Shown in pieces: positions 1 to 7,459 of a stretch of DNA of 9,802 nucleotides. Positions within the stretch are counted from its first letter, which is position 1; the number at the start of each line of letters is the position of its first letter. Under the pieces are notes generated by a model that was not told where the DNA came from, searched no databases, and saw nothing but the letters and a program-made list of their open reading frames with translations. The DNA is taken from positions 1-9,802 of the forward strand of contig JAADFP010000076.1 in assembly GCA_013152825.1 (NCBI GenBank), read 5' to 3'. This DNA comes from Caldisericota bacterium (GTDB lineage: Bacteria > CAIJMQ01 > JAADFP01). A program made the translations under genes and the position numbers.

Positions 1-933
1 AATTTGTTCCAGAGAAATCTCCGGCAGGCTTCTTATTTCCTGCAACACCGGAGAATTATGCCAGATCTCCCGGAAACTTTTTTCTTTAATATTTCCTGCT
101 CTCACATCAGGCATAGCATCACAGGGGATTACCGAACCATCTGCCATTATACCTGCCACGGTAAAACCTGCGCTGCAAGCCTGCAGTTTACCACCCCTCA
201 CCGGCACCGGGATTTCTGCACTCTCCAGAATCTTTGCCCAGTACAGGAAGCTACCGGTGATGAAAGAGGGGAAATCCTTGTTCAGGGAAATTACGGTTTC
301 CAAAAGTTGCTTCCTCTCCCTGGCTTGCAAAGCCAAATGGTTTTTATATTCATCCGCTCTTCCCGTCATTACCAAGGGACAAAGTTCCACACTCAGCCCT
401 CCCCACTCCCTACAACGGGAAACCACCTGCGGAATATCCGCAATATTCAGCCTGGTCACCACACAGAAAAAACGGAAAGGGATACCTTCACCGCGAAGAT
501 TCTCCACTGCTTTTCTCACTCTCTCAAATGTTCCCTTTCCCCGCAGAGCATCGTGGGTCCGGGGAGAGGAACCATCCAGTCCTATCTGGATATGACGTAA
601 TTTCAGGTTGTTTTTTAGCAAAGATTTAATTAAAAGCACAAGAGGACGCTTCAAAAGTGTGCCATTGGTATTAATTGAAATGGCAAAATGAGAATTAGCA
701 ATGTTTTCCAGAAGCAGGGGGAAATCTTTTCTAAACAGGGGTTCTCCGCCGGTTAAGTTTAAGCGAAATACCTTTATGCTCTTGAGCTCATCAAAGAGAG
801 AAAGCCACTCCCTGGTAGTCAGCTCTCCCTCTGCAGAACAGGAAGAGGAAACAATACAGTGTTTACAGGTAAGATTGCAACGATTGGTCAGCCGGATAGC
901 AACAAGAAAAGGTGCAGAGGGATAATTAAGCAT
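1..933 (-). CDS. Radical SAM protein with SPASM/twitch-like C-terminus (RiPP-type maturase), 3' end outside window
   Basis: Reading leftward from ATG 933, 311 codons stay open to the window edge, so the C-terminus is missing. The canonical [4Fe-4S] radical SAM motif C-x3-C-x2-C is at Cys19, Cys23 and Cys26 (NRCNLTCKHC), followed by TGGEP at 61-65 and a QIGLDG strand at 116-121. Near the visible end, Cys253 and Cys271 with ADGSVIPC and GNIKEKSFREIW match the auxiliary-cluster region of PqqE/AnSME-type SPASM or twitch proteins. Such enzymes cleave S-adenosylmethionine reductively and modify peptide side chains. The ATG overlaps the stop of the PqqD-like gene by 8 bases and follows an in-frame TGA three codons upstream, so this start is nearly forced. 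I see no Shine-Dalgarno, so translational coupling is likely. The adjacent RRE proteins support a peptide substrate (inference). A sulfatase-maturase or heme-related role is less likely but not excluded. The exact modification cannot be read from the sequence. Confidence 0.9.
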   Translation of the reverse strand, partial: MLNYPSAPFLVAIRLTNRCNLTCKHCIVSSSCSAEGELTTREWLSLFDELKSIKVFRLNLTGGEPLFRKDFPLLLENIANSHFAISINTNGTLLKRPLVLLIKSLLKNNLKLRHIQIGLDGSSPRTHDALRGKGTFERVRKAVENLRGEGIPFRFFCVVTRLNIADIPQVVSRCREWGGLSVELCPLVMTGRADEYKNHLALQARERKQLLETVISLNKDFPSFITGSFLYWAKILESAEIPVPVRGGKLQACSAGFTVAGIMADGSVIPCDAMPDVRAGNIKEKSFREIWHNSPVLQEIRSLPEISLEQI

Positions 934-1201
934 TATTATTCACAATCAGCAGGTTCCTTTTTAGCAGGGAGTCTATGAAACTTTTTACATCTTTTTTCAG
1001 GTTCGCTTTTTCTACCTCAGGAAAGATTTCTGCTAATTTATTTATTATCACTTCTTCTGAAAGAGGTTCTTTGCACCATTCCCATATATAACAGGCCACC
1101 TCGTTCAAAAGATAAAGGCGGTCCTCGCCAGGATGAAAAAGGAAAGCTTCCTCTCCCTCCTGTCGGTAAACTGCCTCCTGGTTTTGCCGGTAATACCTCA
1201 T
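926..1201 (-). CDS. PqqD-like peptide chaperone (RiPP recognition element), stand-alone
   Basis: A 91-residue protein, the usual size for PqqD (PF05402). It has the family pattern of an N-terminal beta-hairpin (FLFHPGEDRLYLLN, 20-33), then a helix with AcyIWEWC (36-43), then a winged-helix region ending in SLLKRNLLIV. PqqD-type domains bind the leader of a ribosomal precursor peptide and deliver it to the partner radical SAM enzyme, which here is the next gene and overlaps it by 8 bases. The start ATG overlaps the TGA of the upstream fusion gene (ATGA), and a GGAG lies at 1208-1211, six bases before the ATG, so this start is well supported. It resembles the N-terminal domain of the upstream fusion protein in pattern (YLLN-x-(S/T/V)-A-x3-IW) but is clearly divergent from it. 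PqqD itself in PQQ synthesis is unlikely because no pqqA, pqqB or pqqC is seen. Confidence 0.85.
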   Translation of the reverse strand: MRYYRQNQEAVYRQEGEEAFLFHPGEDRLYLLNEVACYIWEWCKEPLSEEVIINKLAEIFPEVEKANLKKDVKSFIDSLLKRNLLIVNNNA

Positions 1202-1893
1202 CTAATTCTCTCCGGATATGCCAACAATTCAAAAATTCTTCTTCTCATCCCCTTGACTTTCTTTTTCCAGTTTTTATCACCAAAGGGAGAAAGGATTTTA
1301 TGCAAGATAACCATCATCCTCCAGCGAAAACTTCCGGGAGACAAAAAGCATTCCCCATCCAGAGAAACTCCCACCACCTTTCCCACGAACTCCTCCAATT
1401 TAACTACCTCGCTGGAAAGATTACCATCTCCACGCGTGACTAAAAATTCCTCGCCCTCTTTACCCTGCTCTTTCTTGAGCAATCTATGGACTATTCTGGC
1501 GCCCTGTCTTTTGAACATTATCACATCCCCCACAGCAAGCTTCTCAATACTAATTTCTTTAATCCTTAGTATCGTTCCCTCCGGGAGGAAAGGGTGCATG
1601 CTGTACCCTTTAAGCTTCACTTCGCAGGTGGCATCTTGCTGGATAATTCCCTTTCTCTGCAAAAATTTCTTAAACCTTGCTATATCACTCCTTGCTCTTT
1701 TTTTATTTATCCTGAATTCCTCCTGCAAACTATTTGCGATTCTATCTTCGTCCTCCCCTTGCTCCAGCCCTTTCCAGATTAAAACCGCCGTGGAGTTAAG
1801 CAGGTAAGGGACATTGGTTCTCAAGTCAAAGAGCACGGTTTCGCCCGGGAAATCCCAGGTGATTACTTCCGGAGAAAATTTGACCATGTCCAT
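1198..1893 (-). CDS. Fusion: PqqD-like RRE domain + S26-type (Ser/His) signal-peptidase domain
   Basis: A 231-residue two-domain protein. Residues ~4-85 follow the PqqD pattern (VLFDLRTNVPYLLNSTAVLIW at 20-40, then a winged helix ending RKGII). Residues ~92-180 follow the S24/S26 serine peptidase fold: GYSMHPFLPEG with the presumed nucleophile Ser98, GDVIMFKR at 122-129, RIVHRLL with presumed base His136, and TRGDGN at 153-158. His where bacterial SPase I has Lys matches the ER/archaeal/SipW type. No N-terminal transmembrane segment is present. The RRE domain occupies that position, so the enzyme is probably cytosolic or peripheral. A basic tail (~188-231) follows. I infer that it captures a precursor peptide and removes its leader. 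Downstream genes overlap it by 4 and 8 bases. The start is either ATG 1893 or, better supported by the promoter, ATG 1887 (MVKF...). No Shine-Dalgarno precedes either one. A catalytically different role for the peptidase domain is possible. Confidence 0.8.
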   Translation of the reverse strand: MDMVKFSPEVITWDFPGETVLFDLRTNVPYLLNSTAVLIWKGLEQGEDEDRIANSLQEEFRINKKRARSDIARFKKFLQRKGIIQQDATCEVKLKGYSMHPFLPEGTILRIKEISIEKLAVGDVIMFKRQGARIVHRLLKKEQGKEGEEFLVTRGDGNLSSEVVKLEEFVGKVVGVSLDGECFLSPGSFRWRMMVILHKILSPFGDKNWKKKVKGMRRRIFELLAYPERIR

Positions 1894-1922
1894 TTATACC
1901 AGATTGCAGGAGGGGAAATCAA
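1893..1922 (-). promoter_or_regulatory. Extended -10 promoter of the RRE-peptidase/PqqD/radical SAM operon
   Basis: On the minus strand, TTGATT (1917-1922) is followed by an 18-base spacer and TATAAA (1893-1898), with an extended -10 TGG directly before it (1899-1901). The predicted transcript start falls at or next to 1887, the A of the second in-frame ATG of the fusion gene. The mRNA would then be leaderless, which agrees with the absence of any Shine-Dalgarno here. Prediction from sequence only. Confidence 0.5.
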
Positions 1923-1938
1923 TAAAAAAGGGGCTAAA

Positions 1939-2160
1939 TTAAGTATTCCACCTCAGTCCTTCCTCCAGCATAACAAGGAAATTTTCCACCGGGTCGACTT
2001 ATCCCCAGGAAGTGCTCGCCAATGTATCCCCTTATTTCTTCATCTATTAAGGAGTTCCACGAAAGGCGGTTTTTCGGGGATTTCCTCTCTCTTGAGAACT
2101 CTGACAAATTTTTCTATGTCTGGCCTGGGATTCTCCAATGGAAGCAGGAATTTTTTTCAT
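1939..2160 (-). pseudogene. Collapsed uroporphyrinogen-decarboxylase-like gene (MtaA/CmuA-type URO-D family)
   Basis: About 220 bases retain both ends of a gene that normally encodes roughly 340-380 residues. An ATG at 2160 with AGGAG (2169-2173) eight bases upstream opens it, four bases after the uvrA stop. One base out of frame, after a run of seven A (T at 2151-2157), it reads PLENPRPDIEKFVRVLK and then PFVELL. After another one-base slip near 2048-2050 it reads IDEEIRGYIGEHFLG. Both match the start of URO-D-like methyltransferases. From 1998 to the TAA at 1939-1941 a third segment reads VDPVENFLVMLEEGLRWNT, which matches the end of that family. The catalytic middle is missing, so the remnant cannot be functional. 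It was probably once the gene after uvrA in the same transcript. The identity is from recalled family patterns. The frame breaks are seen directly. Confidence 0.55.
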
Positions 2161-2164
2161 ACTC

Positions 2165-5026
2165 TCATCTCCTGGCTGGTAGTATTTTCTGCAAATATTT
2201 TCCCGTATAAGAACGGGGATTCCTGGCTATCTCTTCCGGGGCACCTTCCGCCACAATCCATCCTCCTTCCTCCCCTCCCTCAGGCCCCAGGTCTATTATG
2301 TAGTCCGCATTTTTTATCACTTCCAGGTTATGTTCAATCACAAGTACAGTATTGCCCTTATCCACCAGGCGATTCAGCACCTGGAGAAGTTTTTCCACAT
2401 CCGCAAAGTGAAGACCGGTAGTAGGCTCATCCAGAATGTAAAGGGTCCTGCCAGTAGCCACTTTACTGAGTTCCCTGGCAAGTTTTACCCTTTGTGCCTC
2501 TCCCCCGGACAATGTAGTAGCGGGTTGCCCCAGTTTTATATAACCTAAGCCCACATCATAAAGAGTGGCCAGCTTCCTTTTAAGCAAGGGAACATGGCGG
2601 AAAAAACTCAGTGCCTCTTCCACGCTCATCTCCAGCACCTCTGCTATGCTTTTACCCTTGTACCTTACCTCCAGGGTCTCTTTATTATAGCGCTTGCCCT
2701 TGCAGGCATCACAGGTAACGTACACATCGGGCAGGAAATGCATCTCGATTTTGAGCATACCTTCTCCCCCACAGGTTTCACATCTTCCTCCCTTGACATT
2801 AAAAGAGAATCTTCCCGGTGTATAACCTCTTATCTTTGCCTCGGGAGTCTGGGAAAATAATTTACGTATGGGAGTGAAGGTATCAGTATAGGTAGCAGGA
2901 TTGGAACGGGGGGTTCTTCCTATAGGCTCCTGTGTGATATGAATAACTTTGTCAATATGTTCTACCCCTTTAATCTCCGAGAATTTACCCGGTTCTTCCC
3001 GGGAAGCGTATATAATTTTTGCCAGTGCCCGGTAAATAATTTCCTCCACCAGGGTGCTCTTTCCCGAACCACTAACCCCGGTAACGCAGATGAAAAGCCC
3101 CAGGGGTAGCTTCACGTTGATATTCTTCAGGTTATGCTCCCTGGCTCCTACAATCTCGAGAAACTTCTCCTGGTGTGCCCTTCTCTTTACAGGCACGGGA
3201 ATCTTCAACTCGCCCTTAAGATATTTCCCGGTGAGGGAATCAGGAGCCTTCACAATCTCCTCTAAACTTCCCGCTGCTACAACATTTCCTCCATGCTCTC
3301 CAGCGCCGGGGCCCAGGTCAACGATAAAATCAGCACTCCTTATAGTATTCTCATCGTGCTCCACCAGGATTACTGTGTTGCCTATGTCCCGCAAGTTTTT
3401 CAGCGTCCCCAGCAACCTGAGATTGTCTCTCTGGTGCAATCCGATGGTAGGCTCATCCAGGATATAAAGCACTCCTACCAGTTTTGAACCAATCTGGGTA
3501 GCCAGGCGAATTCTTTCCGCCTCCCCCCCTGAGAGGGTTTCCGCCTTTCTATCCAGGGTCAAGTAGTCCAGCCCAACATTTTTCAGGAAACTAAGGCGAG
3601 AAATCACTTCTTTTATCACCTGGCCAGCAATCCTATTTTCTTTCTCGCTGAGGGTAAGTTCCTGGAAAAACTTAAGGGAATTCTTGACTGACATTTCCGT
3701 TATCTCGGCGATATTTTTCCCGCCCACTCTAACCGCAAGGCTTTCCTTTTTTAGACGCCTGCCCGAACACTCGGGGCAAACCCGCATCCTGATATACCGC
3801 TTAAATATCTCTTCTCTTACGAAACTTGAATCCGTGTCCTTGTACCTCCTCTCCAGATTTCTCACCACCCCCTCAAAAGTATCCCGGTAGCGATGAATAT
3901 GCCCGCTTCTCTCCACTTCAAACTCTATCTCTTCCTCAGTGCCATAAAGGATGATATTTTTAACCTCTTCCGGTAGCTCTTTGAAAGGAACGGTGAGAGA
4001 AAAATTATAATGGCGAGATATAGATTTCAGGATACTTCTAAAGTAACGCGCGGTTGACCATTTCCAGCGATGCCTTCGGGTAGTGATAGGGTTGCTCCAG
4101 GGTTCAACCGCACCCTCTTCCAAAGAAAGGTTTTCATCGGGAATTACCAGGCGCGGATCAACCTCCATCTTTTCGCCCAACCCACTGCACAGGGAGCAGG
4201 CACCATAGGGAGAATTAAAGGAAAACATGCGGGGAGTAAGCTCACTGTAAGAAATACCACAGACAGGGCAAGCCAATTTTTCTGAAAAGACTCTTTCCTC
4301 CTCTCCCTTCTCCCCCTTCAATAAAACTTTTACCAGTCCCCGGGAGATCTTCAAAGATAGTTCTACTGCCTCGGTTATCCTGGACCTCTCCTTCTCGGTA
4401 ATTTTCACCCTATCCACCACCACATCAATATCATGGCGCTTGTATCTGGCTAATTCTATTTCCTCCTCCAGGTCATACATCTTTCCATCAATCCTCACCC
4501 GCACAAAGCCTTCTCTCCTAATCTCCTCCAGCAGTTTCTGATACTCACCTTTTCTCCCCCGCACCACGGGAGCAAGAATTTGAATCCTCTCCCCCGGCGG
4601 AAGAGAGAGAATTAAATCCACTATCTGTTCTGCTGATTGTTTCTCTATCCTCTTTCCGCACTGGAAACAATAAACTTTTCCCACACTGGCAAAAAGAATT
4701 CTTAAGTAGTCGTATATTTCAGTAACTGTTCCTACCGTGGAGCGGGGATTGCGGGGAGGAGCTTTCTGCTCAATAGCAATGGCAGGAGAAAGCCCTTCTA
4801 TGTAATCCACATCCGGCTTCTCCATCTGTTCCAGGAATTGCCGGGCATAGGCTGATAAACTTTCCACATATCTTCTCTGCCCCTCGGCATAGATAGTGTC
4901 AAAGGCCAGGGAGGATTTACCAGAACCGGAGAGCCCGGTTATCACTACCAGCTTATTCCGGGGTATCTCCAGGTTTATATTCTTGAGATTATGCTCCCTG
5001 GCCCCGCGTATAACGATTTTTTCCAT
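2165..5026 (-). CDS. uvrA: Excinuclease ABC subunit A (UvrA)
   Basis: The DNA-damage sensor of nucleotide excision repair, a dimeric ATPase that loads UvrB at lesions. At 953 residues it is full length for the family (~940). It carries two ABC ATPase modules: Walker A GLSGSGKS at 31-38 and GVSGSGKS at 650-657, signatures LSGGE at 498-502 and 839-843, and Walker B YILDEPT at 521-527 and 863-869. Zinc-binding cysteines are Cys253/256/277/280 and Cys749/752/772/775, and another pair lies at Cys120/123. The UvrB-binding and lesion-binding region between them is intact. Start ATG 5026 gives the classical N-terminus ([16 protein letters not shown]). Only a weak GGGGT precedes it, overlapping the stop of the upstream remnant nine bases away. 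It seems to be transcribed from the promoter near 5776-5805 through that remnant. No uvrB or uvrC is in the window. Confidence 0.98.
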   Translation of the reverse strand: MEKIVIRGAREHNLKNINLEIPRNKLVVITGLSGSGKSSLAFDTIYAEGQRRYVESLSAYARQFLEQMEKPDVDYIEGLSPAIAIEQKAPPRNPRSTVGTVTEIYDYLRILFASVGKVYCFQCGKRIEKQSAEQIVDLILSLPPGERIQILAPVVRGRKGEYQKLLEEIRREGFVRVRIDGKMYDLEEEIELARYKRHDIDVVVDRVKITEKERSRITEAVELSLKISRGLVKVLLKGEKGEEERVFSEKLACPVCGISYSELTPRMFSFNSPYGACSLCSGLGEKMEVDPRLVIPDENLSLEEGAVEPWSNPITTRRHRWKWSTARYFRSILKSISRHYNFSLTVPFKELPEEVKNIILYGTEEEIEFEVERSGHIHRYRDTFEGVVRNLERRYKDTDSSFVREEIFKRYIRMRVCPECSGRRLKKESLAVRVGGKNIAEITEMSVKNSLKFFQELTLSEKENRIAGQVIKEVISRLSFLKNVGLDYLTLDRKAETLSGGEAERIRLATQIGSKLVGVLYILDEPTIGLHQRDNLRLLGTLKNLRDIGNTVILVEHDENTIRSADFIVDLGPGAGEHGGNVVAAGSLEEIVKAPDSLTGKYLKGELKIPVPVKRRAHQEKFLEIVGAREHNLKNINVKLPLGLFICVTGVSGSGKSTLVEEIIYRALAKIIYASREEPGKFSEIKGVEHIDKVIHITQEPIGRTPRSNPATYTDTFTPIRKLFSQTPEAKIRGYTPGRFSFNVKGGRCETCGGEGMLKIEMHFLPDVYVTCDACKGKRYNKETLEVRYKGKSIAEVLEMSVEEALSFFRHVPLLKRKLATLYDVGLGYIKLGQPATTLSGGEAQRVKLARELSKVATGRTLYILDEPTTGLHFADVEKLLQVLNRLVDKGNTVLVIEHNLEVIKNADYIIDLGPEGGEEGGWIVAEGAPEEIARNPRSYTGKYLQKILPARR

Positions 5027-5035
5027 CTTTAAACT

Positions 5036-5766
5036 TTACCCCAGAATTTTTAATATCTTCGTGGTACTGCCCCGCAGATGGAAAGCATCCACGTATCTCA
5101 TAATAGCCTTTTTAACCGTTGAAAGCACGTAAGCTTCCGGTTCATCCATAATGAAATGCTTCTTCAAATTGGAATATAACCCGAGAATAGCTTCCCGGAC
5201 TTTCCCATCATAGTACACATAATATGCCATGCGGTGAGCGTTACTGCCCTTAACTCGGCGGGCATATCGCTCAATGCATCCGCACTCCGTTCCTGCCCTT
5301 CTCTCAACCACTTATGGAAAGGTGCTTTCTCCAGAACCGCACTGCTCATGATATTATACAAATTAGAGCCACCTTTACCCAGGTTTCTCTCTTCCATATC
5401 CGCCAGTTCCAGCAGTACTCCTGTCTGGGCAGCGGCAAAAGCTGGGCCCACATTGGCACAGCTGATTCCGTACAACGGATGTAAAGAGAGTATCGGGGTG
5501 CTTAGATAATCTGCATTATGTTCCTTAAATCCCATCCTGAATTTTCTTGCCACCCGGGGAAGAGAGCTGGCCGCAGTATAGTCAAAACCGCCCACATTCT
5601 CCAGCATTTTCATCTTGGCACCGGTCTTTCCTATTACAAAAGCTGGCTGAGGTAATTTCCTTCTCCTGAATTCCGCAAGAACCCTGTTAATTGATTCCCT
5701 GAAACGGTCAGCCGGGATTGGCATGCAGTAAGTTAATGTTATATTACCTGATGTTGTCATAATCAA
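5036..5766 (-). pseudogene. Truncated, frameshifted GatZ/KbaZ-like gene (tagatose-bisphosphate aldolase non-catalytic subunit family)
   Basis: The first frame (TTG 5766 or ATG 5760 to about 5290) reads PAFVIGKTG, LENVGGFD, GFKEHNADYLST and ISCANVGPAFAAAQTGVLLELADMEE. These match the second half of GatZ/KbaZ (PF08013), where the family has an E/H-x-x-DY motif followed by a VGPA-x-x-x-A stretch. The family's C-terminus continues in another frame from about 5290 to the TAA at 5036-5038 (HRMAYYVYYDGKVREAIL, then LYSNLKKHF). A single frame break near 5260-5310 therefore separates the two parts. Roughly the first 180 residues of the usual ~420 are absent, and an in-frame TGA lies upstream. In E. 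coli the family stabilises the catalytic GatY/KbaY aldolase, which is not present here. The gene ends nine bases before uvrA. A sequencing error could explain the frame break but not the missing N-terminus. Confidence 0.65.
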
Positions 5767-5769
5767 CGG

Positions 5770-5785
5770 AATATCAGAATATCAG
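5770..5785. repeat. Tandem duplication of an 8-base unit
   Basis: AATATCAG occurs twice back to back (5770-5777 and 5778-5785) at the boundary between the truncated GatZ-like gene and the transposase relic. It duplicates the -10 region of the leftward promoter. It might be a scar of insertion or slippage. Its role is unknown. Confidence 0.6.
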
Positions 5786-5805
5786 AAACACTATTCCCCT
5801 GTCAA
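5776..5805 (-). promoter_or_regulatory. Leftward promoter toward the GatZ-like remnant and uvrA
   Basis: Minus-strand TTGACA (5800-5805) is followed by an 18-base spacer and TATTCT (5776-5781), with an extended -10 TGA before it. The predicted transcript start is near 5769. That is only about nine bases before the first ATG of the remnant, so it more plausibly serves uvrA now. The -10 overlaps a tandem 8-base repeat. It could have been contributed by the neighbouring insertion-sequence relic (inference). Confidence 0.45.
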
Positions 5806-5850
5806 CAATACTAAAGAAACCCCGGCTGTGAAAAATGATTTAATAGAATA

Positions 5851-6137
5851 GTGAATGTCAGTGTGTTTAGTACGACGATAGCAGAACTCAAGCAGATAGG
5901 ATTTGGGGAAAGTTTTGTATTAGTCGATGCCGGGTTTTTCTCTGAGGAAAACATAAAGCAGATGCACAGAGAAAAGGCAGAGAGGTAAGAAAATGAATGA
6001 TTGAGGCAATAGAGGATGGCAGGCTGCAAGAGTAGGCCCTTGAGTATGAACTTTCTTGGAAAGGAACAATGGTAATTTTGTCCTCATTTGAGATAGCAGG
6101 GGAAGAGGTTGTCCCCATGTATTATATGAGGGCATAG
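5851..6137 (+). pseudogene. Decayed DDE transposase fragment (insertion-sequence relic)
   Basis: From GTG 5851 to TAA 5986-5988 the plus strand reads NVSVFSTTIAELKQIGFGES and then FVLVDAGFFSEENIKQM. This matches the block around the second catalytic Asp of IS1634/IS4-like transposases (typically ...TIAELK...GF... (V/L)DAGF/Y(Y/F)SEENI). The similarity resumes in a different frame from ATG 5997: IEAIEDGRLQE, a TAG stop, ALEYELSWKG, and FEIAGEEVVPMYYMRA ending at TAG 6135-6137. Frame changes, internal stops and the absence of the N- and C-terminal thirds show it is dead. No terminal inverted repeats could be paired. The apparent open frames on the other strand are its shadows. The family name is recalled from pattern and is less certain than the transposase call. 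Confidence 0.55.
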
Positions 6138-6190
6138 GAGAGATGCTTATGAGTATGAGGAATTTCAATACAACAAAAAGAATAGCATAA

Positions 6191-6214
6191 GCGCCTAAAA
6201 AAAGCGCCTAAAAA
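6191..6214. repeat. Direct repeat of GCGCCTAAAAA
   Basis: The 11-base unit occurs at 6191-6201 and again at 6204-6214. The second copy also forms a weak 6-base inverted pair, CCTAAA (6207-6212) with TTTAGG (6223-6228) across 10 bases. It could be one end of the old insertion sequence or a protein-binding site upstream of the dnaJ promoter. Neither is shown. Confidence 0.55.
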
Positions 6215-6262
6215 GATGGGAGTTTAGGAATTTATTTTACGCTACCTTATTCCGGTTTTATC

Positions 6263-6291
6263 TTGACTGGGGAAGGATTTGAAGTTATCAT
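6263..6291 (+). promoter_or_regulatory. Sigma-70-type promoter of the dnaJ operon
   Basis: TTGACT (6263-6268), a 17-base spacer and TATCAT (6286-6291) match the consensus at 5 of 6 positions in each box with ideal spacing. The predicted start is near 6298, which leaves a ~30-base leader. AGGTG near 6316-6320 serves as ribosome-binding site eight bases before ATG 6329. It has a housekeeping form, and no heat-shock-specific element was recognised. Confidence 0.65.
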
Positions 6292-6328
6292 ATCCTACTG
6301 AGTTTCTTAAACTGCAGGTGATTAGCTT

Positions 6329-7459
6329 ATGAAAGGTACCGGAGTAAAAAGAGATTATTACGAAGTGCTCGGTGTCCCCCGGGATGCCTCCATAGATGAT
6401 ATTAAGAAAGCATACAGGAAGTTAGCGCTTCAGTACCATCCTGACCGCAATCAGGGGAACAAAGAGGCAGAGGAGAAATTTAAAGAAATCTCCGAGGCCT
6501 ATGCCGTATTGAGCGATCCTCAGAAGAGAGCACAATACGATAGGTTTGGCCATGCAGGGGTGGAAGAGATGGGTTTCCGTGGTTTTACTGATTTTTCTGA
6601 AATCTTTTCCTCGGATGTTTTCCGGGATTTCTCGGATATTTTTGAAGGGTTATTTGGCGGTTCACCATTCGGAGGCGGAAGAGAATATTCCTGGGAAAGA
6701 GAAAGCCGGGGAAGAGACTTAATGTATGAAATGTCTGTCTCTTTTCGGGAAGCGGCTCAGGGTACGGAAAAAACAATTACTGTACCGCGCTATGCTGCCT
6801 GCCCGGATTGCAAGGGGACAGGAAGAAAAGCGGGCTCATCCTGGCGTACCTGTTCGCAGTGTCATGGCAAGGGGCAAATTGCCTATTCCCGCGGGTTCTT
6901 CTTCTTCTCAGAAACCTGTCCCGCCTGTGGCGGCAGTGGTAGAACCAGTGATCCCTGTCCTCATTGCCGGGGTACAGGAAGAGTAAGAGAAGAGGCAAAA
7001 ATCCGGGTTAAAATCCCGGCTGGCATTAAAGATGGAGCAAGACTAAGAATAAGAGGTGAGGGAGAAGCTGGGTTAAGGAAAGGAGGCAAGGGAGACCTTT
7101 ACCTGGTAATCCGCGTAGCTCCGGATCCTATCTTCAAAAGAGAAGGGGATAACCTGGTGGTGGAAATACCCATTCCTCTGGAGATTGCAGTAATGGGCGG
7201 AGAGGTGGAGGTGCCTACCCTGGGAGGTAAAGTAAGAATGAAAATACCGGCTGGGACTCAGGATGAAGCTATTTTTCGCCTGAGAGGCAAAGGAGTTCCT
7301 CATCTTTATGGTTCAGGGAAAGGGGATGAATTAGTAAAGGTAAAAGTGGAGATTCCTTCTCATCTTACCAGGGAGCAGAGAGAGCTGTTCCAGAGGTTTC
7401 TTAAATCACTTACCCCCCATAATTATCCCAGGACGCAATCATTTAAAACTAAATGCTAA
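6329..7459 (+). CDS. dnaJ: Molecular chaperone DnaJ (type I Hsp40)
   Basis: Co-chaperone that binds unfolded proteins and stimulates the ATPase of DnaK. At 376 residues it is a normal length. The J domain occupies ~8-73 with the essential HPD at 37-39. A Gly/Phe-rich linker lies at ~74-125. All four zinc-binding CxxCxGxG repeats are intact (158-165, 175-182, 197-204, 210-217). Two beta-barrel client-binding domains follow, with GDLYLVIRV and the PTLGG segment. The ATG at 6329 adds a short N-terminal tail (MKGTGVK) before the conserved RDYYEVLGV and is preceded by AGGTG at good spacing. dnaK and grpE, its usual neighbours, are not adjacent. The next gene starts seven bases before the dnaJ stop, so dnaJ is the first gene of a mixed operon. 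Confidence 0.97.
   Translation: MKGTGVKRDYYEVLGVPRDASIDDIKKAYRKLALQYHPDRNQGNKEAEEKFKEISEAYAVLSDPQKRAQYDRFGHAGVEEMGFRGFTDFSEIFSSDVFRDFSDIFEGLFGGSPFGGGREYSWERESRGRDLMYEMSVSFREAAQGTEKTITVPRYAACPDCKGTGRKAGSSWRTCSQCHGKGQIAYSRGFFFFSETCPACGGSGRTSDPCPHCRGTGRVREEAKIRVKIPAGIKDGARLRIRGEGEAGLRKGGKGDLYLVIRVAPDPIFKREGDNLVVEIPIPLEIAVMGGEVEVPTLGGKVRMKIPAGTQDEAIFRLRGKGVPHLYGSGKGDELVKVKVEIPSHLTREQRELFQRFLKSLTPHNYPRTQSFKTKC

Larger units (their letters stand above)
5806..6328. other. Gene-free divergent region between the leftward and rightward operons
   Basis: More than 500 bases without an intact gene. The left and central parts hold the transposase relic. From about 6140 to 6190 I see only A-rich sequence with a possible further piece of the relic. 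From 6191 to 6214 there is a short direct repeat, and from 6263 the dnaJ promoter and leader. I found no tRNA, no convincing rho-independent terminator and no CIRCE-type heat-shock operator. Confidence 0.6.

Noticed and set aside
4..925. Plus-strand open frames across the left end
   Set aside because: They run antisense to the radical SAM gene, whose motifs are unambiguous, and have no recognisable domains.
1894..1940. Run of T after GCCCC on the minus strand, considered as a terminator after the uvrA region
   Set aside because: No matching GGGGC-type stem lies upstream within a plausible loop distance.
2047..2160. Short ORF of 37 residues (starts MKKIPASIGESQ) with a good ribosome site after uvrA, considered as the missing precursor peptide
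   Set aside because: The same bases, read one frame over, give a clear URO-D-like N-terminus, so the short ORF is best seen as the product of a frameshift in a dying gene. It is also far upstream of the operon promoter.
5811..6168. Minus-strand open frames of 72-82 residues with hydrophobic stretches
   Set aside because: They overlap each other without ribosome sites. The plus strand of the same region reads as fragments of a transposase, which explains them as shadows.
6207..6228. CCTAAA/TTTAGG inverted pair considered as a terminator
   Set aside because: The stem is only 6 bases, AT-rich, with a 10-base loop and no T-run immediately after it, so it is too weak to call.
6191..6328. Search for a CIRCE heat-shock operator upstream of dnaJ
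   Set aside because: No TTAGCACTC-N9-GAGTGCTAA-like palindrome is present.
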